This document shows positions 41,186 through 50,051 of a stretch of 64,000 nt of DNA, piece after piece; the stretch's first letter is position 1; the number at the start of each line of letters is the position of its first letter. The DNA comes from Desulfovibrionaceae bacterium (lineage in GTDB: Bacteria > Desulfobacterota > Desulfovibrionia > Desulfovibrionales > Desulfovibrionaceae). Where the stretch lies: contig WRHY01000001.1 in NCBI GenBank assembly GCA_009783025.1, forward strand, positions 62,001-126,000, read 5' to 3'. The notes beneath the pieces were generated by a model that saw only the letters and a list, made by a program, of their open reading frames with translations, ran no database searches and was not told the DNA's origin. The position numbers and the translations under genes were made by a program.

Positions 41186-42440
41186 TTTGTATCTCCACTG
41201 CGGCCTTTGAGAACATCACAGCTCTATCTGATGCATAGAGAAATATATCTCTTGGATGCGTCACCTGAAAAGAGAAAGCATTTATATTATAGAATACATG
41301 GACGCCACGCTTTTTCGTTGTGATTGAATTATTTAATGTATATGAACCCGGACGCAGGAGAAAATTGTCAATTGTAAATGTCAATACATAATTCCCAGGA
41401 GAAATATCGTCCAAATCCATACCTTGTTCAACACTATCCATGGAAAAAAACATTTTATAGTGTGGGCTATCCAAGCTAAATCTGAAAACAGGAATTTCAA
41501 GCTGCGTGTTTATCTGGTAATGCAAACAGAAAGTTACTGTATCTCCCATTGTAAATGACTGCACAGCATCGCCAACGGCACTCAATATCTCGATTTTTGT
41601 GCAAAGCGCCTCGCCCGTGCCGCCTTTGGCATGGCCATATTCCGAAGGAAGCTCCTGTCTCGTGGTATTGCTATCAAGCAGGATCCTTGCATTGAATTCA
41701 TCATACAAGCGGCAACCTTCTTCTGCAGAGCCTAAAAAAACCTGTTCACCATGGCTTAAGTATAGGCTCTTGTTGCACATGGACCATATGGCTCCGATAC
41801 TGTGCGATACTAAAAGTATAGTTACTCCCTGTGTGCGTAGCTGGTGAAGCCGTTCATAGCATTTTTTCTGGAAAGCCAGATCTCCGACTGCCAGCACTTC
41901 ATCTACCAATAATATTTCTGGAGTACCCAACACTGCAATGGCAAAACCTAGGCGTACATTCATGCCGCTGGAGTAGTTGCGGACAGGCATGTCAATGAAG
42001 TCCCCGATATCCGCGAAGTGAACAATTTCATCAAACCGCTTTCTTGTCTCCTGTGGTGACATGCCCAGCAGAGCGGCACTGATGAACACATTTTCTCGTC
42101 CGGTGAGCAGGGGTGAAAAACCCGCGCCTGCGGCGATAAGTGCCCCAACCCGGCCGCGCAGAACAGCTTTACCGGCGTCCGGCGTATAGCTGCCGTTCAG
42201 GATGCGCAGCATGGTTGTTTTACCGGAACCGTTCACCCCCATAATGCCCAAGGCATCGCCCGGCTCCAGGGCAAAATTCACATCTTTAAGCGCCCAGAAC
42301 TCTCCCGGCCGTAAATTTGCATTCTTGCCCCGGCCGGTTAAACGGCGAAAGCTGTCGGCAAAGCCGTATTTCAGGGCGCTTTTCAAGGACAGGCCGAATT
42401 TTTTGCTCAGCCCCTCCACAATGACACTGGGTTTGCTCAT
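41172..42440 (-). CDS. wzt: Polysaccharide ABC exporter, ATP-binding protein with Wzt-type C-terminal domain
   Basis: This 422-residue protein energises export of a lipid-linked glycan. The nucleotide-binding domain has Walker A GVNGSGKTT (about 68-76), signature YSSGMNVRLGFA and Walker B ILLVDEVLAVGD, and it belongs to the ABCA-type polysaccharide exporters. The C-terminal ~150 residues form a beta-sandwich of the Wzt_C kind, which in known systems recognises a modified non-reducing end of the glycan (for example a terminal methyl group). That fits with the four methyltransferases in the operon. ATG 42440 overlaps the wzm stop as TAATG; a longer reading frame upstream is spurious because it runs through wzm. 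Confidence 0.93.
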   Translation of the reverse strand: MSKPSVIVEGLSKKFGLSLKSALKYGFADSFRRLTGRGKNANLRPGEFWALKDVNFALEPGDALGIMGVNGSGKTTMLRILNGSYTPDAGKAVLRGRVGALIAAGAGFSPLLTGRENVFISAALLGMSPQETRKRFDEIVHFADIGDFIDMPVRNYSSGMNVRLGFAIAVLGTPEILLVDEVLAVGDLAFQKKCYERLHQLRTQGVTILLVSHSIGAIWSMCNKSLYLSHGEQVFLGSAEEGCRLYDEFNARILLDSNTTRQELPSEYGHAKGGTGEALCTKIEILSAVGDAVQSFTMGDTVTFCLHYQINTQLEIPVFRFSLDSPHYKMFFSMDSVEQGMDLDDISPGNYVLTFTIDNFLLRPGSYTLNNSITTKKRGVHVFYNINAFSFQVTHPRDIFLYASDRAVMFSKAAVEIQNVNV

Positions 42441-43306
42441 TACAGCCGCTCCGCTACCAAGTCTTCCAGCAGGTAAAAAATGCGTATGCCGATGATGGCC
42501 AGTACAACTGAGCCTGCGGCGACCATAAGATATACGCCGACATTTTCCGCCCGGCCGGTCACCAGTAACGCGCGCGGCACGTCGATAAGGTAGGTGAGAG
42601 GGTTGTATGTGATCAAAGATTGTATGATGGGATTCCCGATGGCGGAGCGTAGATACACTACCGGTGTAACGAACATGAGCAGAGCCAGCCCCTGAGTGGC
42701 AAGAGGAGTCAGGTCTTTGGCGATCGTTCCCAGAACCGCCAGCACCATGCCGATGGACAGGCCTATCAGGATCATGGGCAGAATCAGCAAGGGGTACAGC
42801 AGAAACCACCAAGTAGGAACAATACCGCAGAAAAGAAAGACTATTAATGTAGTGATCATGCCCACCATGATGCTATAGCACAAATTGGCCAGAGAGCTGA
42901 CTGCCAGGGCAATTTTGGGGATGCGGGTGCGCATGATGAGGTCGGCTTGAGCTTGCAAGCCGCCGCTGACCGCGCCCATAGCCCCGGGGAGGCAGCCCCA
43001 GATGCTGCTGCCCAGGAGCACATAGAGAGTGTAGGGCATGTCGCCTTCACCCGGTTGCAATACGCCGGCCACGTATAGAAACAGAAAACTTATGATACTC
43101 AGCAATGGACCGAGCAAAGCCCACAAGTATCCCAGTAGCTTTTGCCGGAACTGGGCCACAAAATCACGTAAAAACAGGCGTATGATAACATGGCGCGAGG
43201 CATGGATATCGCTAAAAGCCTGTCTGATGCCCCAAATAAACCCGCCCTGCCGCTCGTTGGGTTGGTAAATAGTGACGGCCATGCCGTCACTGTCAACAAA
43301 ACGCAT
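42440..43306 (-). CDS. wzm: Polysaccharide ABC exporter, membrane protein
   Basis: The 288-residue ABC-2-type permease pairs with the Wzt protein to move an undecaprenyl-linked glycan across the inner membrane. About six hydrophobic segments follow an amphipathic N-terminal helix (FIWGIRQAFSDIHASRHVIIRLFLRDF, typical of Wzm). Recognisable parts are YLWALLGPLLSIISF and NPLTYLIDVPRALLVTG near the last pair of segments. It is the first gene of the 17-kb minus-strand operon. ATG 43306 is preferred, and an ATG 8 codons downstream is an alternative. Confidence 0.92.
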   Translation of the reverse strand: MRFVDSDGMAVTIYQPNERQGGFIWGIRQAFSDIHASRHVIIRLFLRDFVAQFRQKLLGYLWALLGPLLSIISFLFLYVAGVLQPGEGDMPYTLYVLLGSSIWGCLPGAMGAVSGGLQAQADLIMRTRIPKIALAVSSLANLCYSIMVGMITTLIVFLFCGIVPTWWFLLYPLLILPMILIGLSIGMVLAVLGTIAKDLTPLATQGLALLMFVTPVVYLRSAIGNPIIQSLITYNPLTYLIDVPRALLVTGRAENVGVYLMVAAGSVVLAIIGIRIFYLLEDLVAERL

Positions 43307-43780
43307 AACTCAAAGTTCCAGTATTTATTAGAAGTTTGTGTGTCCACCTATTTTTCGCATGTTGGATGTACATCTTTTTTACCCACTCTGCAACTACGAA
43401 AGTTCAGACCATTGCGCCTGGAGCGCCTTGCGGCAAGATTGGATAAAGGTCACGATAATGAACTGTTCTTAGAAGCCAAATCTACGGGAAACACTTCCAG
43501 TTTTGTGTCTGGCTTCCAGGCCCTGAAAAACATGTATGGGAATCAGGGATAGCGTCTAAGAGAAAAGCGTGCTATGGGAGGAAATATTCAAAAATTTCCT
43601 TAAGAGTGCAATGGCTTATGCAAAAAGGCCCATAGCATGACCTGCGGAGATTTTGAACATTTTTCTTGCTATGTATTTTTCTTTTGAGCGTTTCCCGAAC
43701 TTTTGTATCAGGCGGCCGACAACACGTTGCCATTTGGCACACACGCCTGGCCCGTTATGCACCGCGATTTTGGTCTTCAC
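43307..43780. promoter_or_regulatory. Divergent intergenic region with nested palindromes
   Basis: This 474-base stretch lies between the divergent wzm operon and a glycosyltransferase pair and should carry promoters for both. I see no gene in it that I can support. A nested inverted repeat occupies 43571-43636: outer arms GCTATGGG/CCCATAGC and an inner palindrome AGGAAAT/ATTTCCT at 43579-43600. The element could be a regulator-binding site or a terminator-antiterminator. No JUMPstart/ops-like sequence was seen, and no convincing -35/-10 pair could be fixed. Confidence 0.45.
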
Positions 43781-44584
43781 ATGTCCAATCCAATAATACC
43801 TCTTGTCACCATCATCACCGTCTGTCGCAATGCGGGTGACACTATCGAACGCACCTTGCAAAGCGTTACCGCCCAAACCTATCCGCATATCGAGTATATT
43901 GTCATTGACGGCGCTTCCACCGACGGCACCGTGGAGATGGTTCGCGCCTGCTCGGCGGTGACCACTTGGATTAGCGAGGCGGACAAAGGCATCGCGGATG
44001 CCTTCAACAAAGGCTTGGCCAGAGCAAGCGGCGAATGGGTGGGCATACTGAATGCCGATGACTGGTATGAGCCGGAAACCGTTGCACGAGTTATTGGAGC
44101 CATAAAGGATGCCGACATCGTCCACGGTGCGGTGCGTTACTGGGAGGGCGACAAGCCCAGAGAGGTATATTATCCCTGCCAAGCAAAGCTGACGCGGGAA
44201 ATGACCATCAACCATCCGTCGGTTTTTGTGCGACGTTCAGTATATGAGGCCGAAGGGGGCTTTGACCCGGCCTATCGCCTGGCTATGGACTATGAGTTGA
44301 TGCTGCGTTTGTATGTTAAGGGCTATCGATTCAAAGAGCTTGGCAATACAGTCCTTGCCAACATGAGCCATGGCGGGGCGTCTGATAGGTGCTGGGCACA
44401 AGCTTTTTGGGAGGCCGCCAGGGCGAAGCTACGGCATCTGTCTTCCCCGGCATCGACCTGGGCATACTGCGGCTGGCAGTTGATCCGGGGCAGTATACGG
44501 CGGGTATGTGAGCGGTTGGGGTTTGAACGCATAGTGCGGCGAGCCCGAAAGCATATCTCACCGATGCGCAAAGACATAGTATGA
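43781..44584 (+). CDS. Glycosyltransferase family 2
   Basis: The 267-residue enzyme has a clear GT2 pattern: PLVTIITVCRNAGDTIERTLQSV, YIVIDGASTDGTVEMV and the metal site GILNADDWYEP. The later segment INHPSVFVRRSVYEAEGGFDPAYRLAMDYELMLRL matches the acceptor-side motif of WcaA-type enzymes. It is most similar in pattern to transferases that add a sugar to lipid-linked O-antigen or capsule units. ATG 43781 was taken because similarity starts there; an ATG 24 bases upstream and a TTG at 43703 are also open and none has a strong ribosome site. Overlaps the next gene as ATGA. Confidence 0.88.
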   Translation: MSNPIIPLVTIITVCRNAGDTIERTLQSVTAQTYPHIEYIVIDGASTDGTVEMVRACSAVTTWISEADKGIADAFNKGLARASGEWVGILNADDWYEPETVARVIGAIKDADIVHGAVRYWEGDKPREVYYPCQAKLTREMTINHPSVFVRRSVYEAEGGFDPAYRLAMDYELMLRLYVKGYRFKELGNTVLANMSHGGASDRCWAQAFWEAARAKLRHLSSPASTWAYCGWQLIRGSIRRVCERLGFERIVRRARKHISPMRKDIV

Positions 44585-45660
44585 AAACCTTGATCATCGA
44601 CTGCCGCATGGCCCGCATGTCAGGCATCGGCGTGTACCTGCGCAACCTTGTTCCTCGATGTATGGCGCTGCTGGCGGGGGAAGCGCGGTTCCGTCTGCTT
44701 GGGTATGAGGGCACTTTTGCCGTGCCTGAGGAGTGTCTGTGGGAAGACGTTCCCTTTGATGTGCCTATCTACAGCATTGCGGAGCAGATGCGTATATTGC
44801 CGTTGTTGCGCGGCGGCAGCGTTTTATGGACGCCGCACTATCCCATCCCTGTGCTGAGCCGTTTGCCTTTGGCTGTGACAGTGCATGACGTGGCTCACCT
44901 GGCTTTGCCCGAGTTGTTTACAGGTGTTCAAAAAGTATACTCCAGGCTTATGTTTCAAGCCGTGCGGCTCAAAGCGGCGGAACTTGTGTTTGTATCGGAA
45001 TTTTCCCGGCAGGAGTTTTTGCGGCATGTTGGCAGACCCCGAGGAGGCATGACGGTCGTACATAACGGCGTGGACAGCGCGTGGTTGGAACACCCACCTA
45101 CGGCAATGGCGGCGACTACTCCGTATTTTTTGGCAGTGGGCAATATCAAGCCGCATAAGAATATTCGCCTGCTCTGCCGCGCTTTTGCCCAGATAGCGGA
45201 CAAGTGTGATGCGGATCTCGTGCTGGCTGGAGAATATGCCGGATTTCGAACCAGCGAAACTCCCAGGGAAATACTGGCGGATATATGCCCCGGCCGCATC
45301 CGATTCACCGGCGTGATGGAACAGAAAGCCTTGATCTCTCTGATGGCCGGAGCGCAGGCGTTAATATTTCCTTCGCGTTATGAAGGTTTCGGCCTGCCGC
45401 CGCTGGAAGCGCTGGCAGTCGGCATTCCGGTTGTGGCTTCGGATACCCCCTCGGTCCGTGAAGTCTGTGCGACACATGCACACTATTTCCCTCTCAGCAA
45501 CGAAGAACAATTGTCTCAGAAACTGCTTGAAACGCTGGCGCTTTCCCCAGAAGAGCGACGGACGGCCGGAGAAGCTGGACGCGCACATGCCAAGCGGTTT
45601 TCTTGGACAGCGGCAGCTGAAAAAACTGTGGATGTCTTACGTAGAGCCTTGAGGCTCTGA
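44581..45660 (+). CDS. Glycosyltransferase, GT4 (mannosyltransferase-like)
   Basis: This 359-residue GT-B enzyme has DCRMARMSGIGVYLRNL at the start, in which the Gly-Ile-Gly loop contacts the acceptor. Later motifs are PYFLAVGNIKPHKNIRLL and IFPSRYEGFGLPPLEALAVGIPVVASDTPSVREV, with EGFGLPPLEA as the donor-binding signature shared with WbaZ/WbpY-like mannosyltransferases. Together with the GT2 gene before it, it forms a two-gene + strand unit opposite the main glycan operon. GDP-mannose or another NDP-sugar is the likely donor, but this is not proven by sequence. Confidence 0.88.
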   Translation: MKTLIIDCRMARMSGIGVYLRNLVPRCMALLAGEARFRLLGYEGTFAVPEECLWEDVPFDVPIYSIAEQMRILPLLRGGSVLWTPHYPIPVLSRLPLAVTVHDVAHLALPELFTGVQKVYSRLMFQAVRLKAAELVFVSEFSRQEFLRHVGRPRGGMTVVHNGVDSAWLEHPPTAMAATTPYFLAVGNIKPHKNIRLLCRAFAQIADKCDADLVLAGEYAGFRTSETPREILADICPGRIRFTGVMEQKALISLMAGAQALIFPSRYEGFGLPPLEALAVGIPVVASDTPSVREVCATHAHYFPLSNEEQLSQKLLETLALSPEERRTAGEAGRAHAKRFSWTAAAEKTVDVLRRALRL

Positions 45661-45902
45661 CTCTGCGCTCTTCATTGTATCTGAGCCCAGTGACTCATGG
45701 TTGTGGGCTTCCGTATTTTCTTCTTGTCAGTCCGGTCATGAGAGTGTAAACATCAATTCCCCGAGCGGCCTCCGATTATGGCAGGCCCGCCCGCGTCCGG
45801 TTACGGCGGACGCCTGTCACGAGTCTGCGGTTTTTATGCCGTCTGCCTTGTACCTCTCCCCGGCCATTTCGTTGCCGGCTTGCCACATACTGTCGAGGAA
45901 TT

Positions 45903-47156
45903 ATGTCCGCATCTCGTTCCAGTTACAGCGCGTCCCTTAATTTTTTCGGCAATACTACGCCCGCGCGGCTTGTCGGGCAGTTTGGCAGTCCGTTGTATGT
46001 TTACAATGAACGGATTCTGCGCGAGCGTTGCCGGGATATGAAGGCTTTGTGCGGCGTGCCCGGTTTCACGGTCTGCTACTCTACCAAGGCCAACGGCAAC
46101 CCGCATCTTTTGCGCATGGTACGTGAGGAAGGGTTGACGGCCGACGCCATGAGCCCCGGCGAGTTGGCTCTGCTGAAAAGAGCGGGATTTCTCAGAAAAG
46201 ACATCAACTACGTCTGCAACAATGTTTCTCCGGACGAGTTGAAGCTGGCCGCTGCCGAGGCTGACCATGTGAGCGTGGATTCCCTGTCCCAACTGGACAC
46301 CTTTGGCCGGGTGAACCCGGGCGGCCAGGTCATGGTTCGGCTCAATCCCGGAATTGGCGCGGGCCATCATGCCAAGGTGGTCACAGCGGGCAAGGATACC
46401 AAGTTCGGGGTCAATCCTGAAGATTTTGATGCCATGCGGGCCATTTTGTCCCGGCATAACCTGACGTTGGCCGGATTCAACCAGCACATTGGTTCGCTCT
46501 TTCTGGACCCGGAGCCCTACCTGGCAGCCATGGCCTGGCTGCTGGAAACGGCCAAGGCCTTTCCCGGCGTTCGTATTCTGGATTTCGGCGGCGGCTTTGG
46601 CATTCCCTACCATAAGTATGACGGCCAGCAGCGCCTGGATCTGGCCGTGTTCAGGAGCGGTTTCACTCAATTGTTGGAGCGCTTCCGGGCTGAAACCGGC
46701 TATTCCGGCCGCTTTGTGATTGAGCCTGGCCGCTACATTCCCTGTGAGAGCGGCATTCTGTTGGGGTCGGTGTATGCGGTGAAAAATAACGGTCCGACCC
46801 GCTATGTGGGTACGGACCTGGGCTTTTCCGTTCTGGCCCGTCCCATGATGTATGACGCCTTCCATGATGTTGAGATTTACCCTGGGAATGATACAATACG
46901 CCACGAAATGGTACAGAACATTGTGGGCAACATCTGCGAGACCGGCGATGTGCTGGCTAAGAACCGCGTTTTGCCGGAAATTATGGAGGGCGATACCCTG
47001 GGCATTCTGGATGCCGGGGCATATGGCCAGGCCATGAGTTCCAACTATAACCAGCGCCTGCGTCCGGCCGAGGTGCTGATTCGGGAAGACAACAACGTCC
47101 GGCTGATCCGGCGCAGAGATACGCTGGAAGATTTGCTGGCTGTATACCCTGAGTAG
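45903..47156 (+). CDS. lysA: Diaminopimelate decarboxylase
   Basis: LysA converts meso-diaminopimelate to L-lysine and CO2. It is a fold-type III PLP enzyme with Lys62 in CYSTKANGNP, the glycine-rich phosphate loop DFGGGFGIPYH, EPGRYIPCESG and the active-site Cys/Asp region VGNICETGDVLAKNRVLPE. The C-terminal GAYGQAMSSNYNQRLRPAEVLI fits LysA better than carboxynorspermidine decarboxylase, though both families are related. Length is 417 residues. GAGGAATT lies immediately before the ATG. The 242-base gap upstream holds a short stem GCGTCCG/CGGACGC (about 45794-45814) and no gene. Confidence 0.9.
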   Translation: MSASRSSYSASLNFFGNTTPARLVGQFGSPLYVYNERILRERCRDMKALCGVPGFTVCYSTKANGNPHLLRMVREEGLTADAMSPGELALLKRAGFLRKDINYVCNNVSPDELKLAAAEADHVSVDSLSQLDTFGRVNPGGQVMVRLNPGIGAGHHAKVVTAGKDTKFGVNPEDFDAMRAILSRHNLTLAGFNQHIGSLFLDPEPYLAAMAWLLETAKAFPGVRILDFGGGFGIPYHKYDGQQRLDLAVFRSGFTQLLERFRAETGYSGRFVIEPGRYIPCESGILLGSVYAVKNNGPTRYVGTDLGFSVLARPMMYDAFHDVEIYPGNDTIRHEMVQNIVGNICETGDVLAKNRVLPEIMEGDTLGILDAGAYGQAMSSNYNQRLRPAEVLIREDNNVRLIRRRDTLEDLLAVYPE

Positions 47157-47206
47157 GTTTTTGGAGAATTTCACTGTAACAATAAACCACTAGGAGGGCC
47201 CCTTAG

Positions 47207-48310
47207 TTGGAAAACTCGCCTATCATTGAACTGCGCGGAGTCGCGAAATATTACGGCAGCACATCGGCTCTGCATAACATCAACCTGGAGATCGCCAACG
47301 GCGAATTTCTCACCTTGCTCGGCCCGTCAGGCTGCGGCAAAACGACCATCCTGAGGCTCATCTCCGGTTTTGAAAGTCCCAGTAAAGGCGAGCTCTTGCT
47401 CAAGGGGGAGGACATTACCAACACGCCCCCGGAAAAGCGGCAGGTAAACACGGTATTTCAAAACTATGCGTTGTTTCCGCACATGAACGTGTGGGACAAC
47501 GTGGCCTTTGGTCTGAAAATGCAGCGCCTGCCCAAAATGGAAGTCAACCGGCGCGTGGCTGAAGCTCTGCGCCGCGTGCATCTGGACGCCCTGGCCGATC
47601 GCATGCCGCGCCAACTTTCAGGTGGGCAACAGCAGCGCGTGGCCATTGCCCGAGCCATTATCAACAACCCCCTGGTGCTCCTGCTGGATGAACCCTTCAG
47701 CGCTCTGGACTTCAAGCTGCGCAAACAGATGCAGTTGGAGATCAAGCACTTGCAGCGCCAACTCGGCATCACTTTCGTCTTTGTGACCCACGATCAGGAA
47801 GAGGCCTTTGCCATGTCCGACCGTGTGGTGGTCATGAACGAGGGCGAGATCCGCCAGACCGGCAGCCCTCAGGAAATATACGAAGAACCGGAAAATCTGT
47901 TCGTGGCCCGCTTTGTGGGCGAGATCAACGTGCTGGAGGCCGAGATTTTGGGACCGCACGGAGAGGGCGCTTACACGGCCAACGTGGAGGGCCAGGAGTT
48001 CGTGTTGCGTTCCAGGCGCGAGTATGAAGTGGGCGAAGAGGTGAAAGTGCTGCTTCGGCCCGAGGATCTCAAGGTCTATCTGGAGCATGAAAAAGCCCTG
48101 GAGCCGCCCTTTTTCCGCGGACGCATCGTGGAAACGGTATACAAGGGCGCCACCGTGGACATCCTGCTCACCCTGGATAACGGCAAAAAATTGCAGGCAG
48201 CCGAGTTTTTCAATGAGGACGACATTGACATCTCCTACCACCCTGGCGACCGCGTGGTCGTGTCCTGGGTTGAAGGCTGGGAAGTGGTGCTCGATGCGGA
48301 GGGCGAATAA
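47207..48310 (+). CDS. potA: Spermidine/putrescine ABC transporter, ATPase
   Basis: PotA hydrolyses ATP to drive polyamine uptake. The 367-residue protein has Walker A GPSGCGKTT, Q-loop VFQNYALFPHM, signature LSGGQQQRVAIARA, Walker B VLLLDEPFSALD and the C-terminal TOBE domain (from about 275) typical of PotA. It starts with TTG, with AGGAGGG 8 bases upstream; this is a strong site for an unusual codon. Its stop overlaps the potB start (TAATG). The order potA-potB-potC-potD is the standard operon order. Confidence 0.95.
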   Translation: MENSPIIELRGVAKYYGSTSALHNINLEIANGEFLTLLGPSGCGKTTILRLISGFESPSKGELLLKGEDITNTPPEKRQVNTVFQNYALFPHMNVWDNVAFGLKMQRLPKMEVNRRVAEALRRVHLDALADRMPRQLSGGQQQRVAIARAIINNPLVLLLDEPFSALDFKLRKQMQLEIKHLQRQLGITFVFVTHDQEEAFAMSDRVVVMNEGEIRQTGSPQEIYEEPENLFVARFVGEINVLEAEILGPHGEGAYTANVEGQEFVLRSRREYEVGEEVKVLLRPEDLKVYLEHEKALEPPFFRGRIVETVYKGATVDILLTLDNGKKLQAAEFFNEDDIDISYHPGDRVVVSWVEGWEVVLDAEGE

Positions 48311-49281
48311 TGCGCCGTGCGGCCGGAGGCGGAGGTTCGCTGTTCCGGGCGGTCAGCATAGGGTCCACCTGGGTTTGGCTGGGAGCCTTTGCCCTGTTGC
48401 CCTGGCTGGCCCTGTTTCTGGTTTCCCTGCTGGACCGGGGCGAAACGGACTTTTTCATCCCGGTTCTTACGCTCAAAAACTATGAGGAACTGTTAGGGCC
48501 GGTCTTTCTGACCGTGCTCTGGGATTCCTTGCGCCTGGCGCTGTTAAGCACTCTGGTCTGCCTGCTGCTGGGCTATCCCTTTGCCTACCGCATCGCCAAG
48601 GCCGGACCCAAATGGCGGCCCTGGCTCCTCTTCCTGGTGATCATTCCCTTTTGGACCAACTCCCTAATCCGCACCTATGCCCTGATTCTGATCATCGGGG
48701 CTCAGGGCATGATTAACAAGGCCCTCATGGGACTGGGGCTTATCAGCGCGCCCCTGGAGATGATGTATACGGATTTCGCGGTGTTTGTGGGCCTCACCTA
48801 TACCCTGCTGCCTTTCATGGTGCTGCCGCTCTATGCCTCCATTGAAAAGCTCGACCCCAAGCTGGTGGAGGCGGCCAAGGACTTGGGCGCGGGTTCCATG
48901 CGGGCCTTCTGGCACATTACCCTGCCCCTGACCCTGCCCGGCATTGTGGCCGGATGCATGCTGGTTTTTCTGCCCGCCCTGGGCATGTTCTACGTGCCGG
49001 AGATTCTGGGCGGAGCTAAAAATCTGCTGCTCGGCACCTTTATCAAGAACCAGTTCCTGGTGGCCAGGAACTGGCCTCTGGGCGCGGCGGCCAGTTCGGT
49101 GCTCACGCTCCTCCTGGTGGTGATGGCCGTGCTCTACAGACTGTCCAGCCTGCGTGTGGGCGGAAAAGACCGTAAAGGCCTGCTGCCGGGCGGCCTGGAT
49201 GGTGAGATTGGGGCGCCGCCGCCAGAGCAGGGGCGGGGCAGGTCCGCGCCTGTCACCGCGCGAAACGCGGGGGGCGTATGA
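48310..49281 (+). CDS. potB: Spermidine/putrescine ABC transporter, permease 1
   Basis: PotB is one of the two membrane subunits of the polyamine importer. The 323 residues contain about six membrane segments and the permease motif EAAKDLGAGSMRAFWHITLPLTLPGIVAG (EAA loop), which binds PotA. The C-terminal ~45 residues after the last segment are a polar Gly/Pro/Arg-rich tail longer than in E. coli PotB. The start codon overlaps potA and the stop overlaps potC. Confidence 0.93.
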   Translation: MRRAAGGGGSLFRAVSIGSTWVWLGAFALLPWLALFLVSLLDRGETDFFIPVLTLKNYEELLGPVFLTVLWDSLRLALLSTLVCLLLGYPFAYRIAKAGPKWRPWLLFLVIIPFWTNSLIRTYALILIIGAQGMINKALMGLGLISAPLEMMYTDFAVFVGLTYTLLPFMVLPLYASIEKLDPKLVEAAKDLGAGSMRAFWHITLPLTLPGIVAGCMLVFLPALGMFYVPEILGGAKNLLLGTFIKNQFLVARNWPLGAAASSVLTLLLVVMAVLYRLSSLRVGGKDRKGLLPGGLDGEIGAPPPEQGRGRSAPVTARNAGGV

Positions 49282-50051
49282 TGCCGCGTTTTCTTAAAAG
49301 ACTGTACCTCTGGCTGATTTACGCCTTTTTCTACGTGCCCCTGTTGGTAGTGTTCATCTATTCTTTTAACAACAACAGGTACACCACCAATTGGGGCGGG
49401 TTCTCCCTGCGCTGGTATAAAGCCCTGTTCGCCAATTCGGCCCTTTTGGACGCGGCGGTCAACTCCTTGCTGGTGGCTGTGTGCGCGGCCACGCTGGCCA
49501 CGGTTTTGGGCACGCTCACGGCGCTGTCGCTCAAGCGCTACAGCTTTACCGGCAGGCAGGCCATGTATGGCGGTATTTTTCTGCTCACGGCTTCGCCGGA
49601 TATCGTCATGGGCATCTCTCTGCTCATCATGTTCATTGCCCTGAAAATGAAGCTCGGTTTTGTGACGCTGCTCATTGCCCACACCACGCTGTGCGCACCC
49701 TTTGTGGCAGTGACCGTGCTGGCCCGGCTGGAGGCTTTTGACGAGCACCTGATTGAGGCGGCGCGCGACCTTGGCGCTTCCGAGGCCGGGGCTTTCAGGC
49801 ATATACTGCTGCCTCTGACCTTTCCGGCTGTCGCGGCCGGATGGCTGTTGAGTTTCACCCTGTCAATGGACGACGTATTGATCAGCACCTTTACCACCGG
49901 TCCGACCTTTGAGGTCTTGCCGGTGAAGATTTATTCCATGGTCAAGTTGGGGGTAAAGCCGGACGTGAACGCCCTTTGCGCGGTCATGTTCGTGCTCACA
50001 CTCATACTTGTTGTTCTGGCGCAAGTCATAAACCAAAGAAGGAGAAAGTAG
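49278..50051 (+). CDS. potC: Spermidine/putrescine ABC transporter, permease 2
   Basis: PotC is the second membrane subunit of the importer. The 257-residue protein has six predicted membrane segments and the EAA loop EAARDLGASEAGAFRHILLPLTFPAVAAG. Features such as LYLWLIYAFFYVPLLVVFIYSFN and FTLSMDDVLISTFTTGP are typical. It starts with ATGATG; the first ATG overlaps the potB stop (ATGA). Its stop shares one base with the potD GTG start. Confidence 0.94.
   Translation: MMPRFLKRLYLWLIYAFFYVPLLVVFIYSFNNNRYTTNWGGFSLRWYKALFANSALLDAAVNSLLVAVCAATLATVLGTLTALSLKRYSFTGRQAMYGGIFLLTASPDIVMGISLLIMFIALKMKLGFVTLLIAHTTLCAPFVAVTVLARLEAFDEHLIEAARDLGASEAGAFRHILLPLTFPAVAAGWLLSFTLSMDDVLISTFTTGPTFEVLPVKIYSMVKLGVKPDVNALCAVMFVLTLILVVLAQVINQRRRK

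Noticed and set aside
42441..42812. N-terminal extension of the Wzt reading frame
   Set aside because: It overlaps wzm out of frame and has no similarity to ABC ATPases; the TAATG junction at 42440 gives a natural start.
45903..47156. Carboxynorspermidine decarboxylase instead of LysA, because polyamine transport genes follow
   Set aside because: The C-terminal active-site segment and length fit diaminopimelate decarboxylase better. The neighbourhood argument alone is too weak.
45834..47174. A 446-codon minus-strand open frame across lysA
   Set aside because: Shadow of LysA; composition follows complement of lysA codons and no motif is present.
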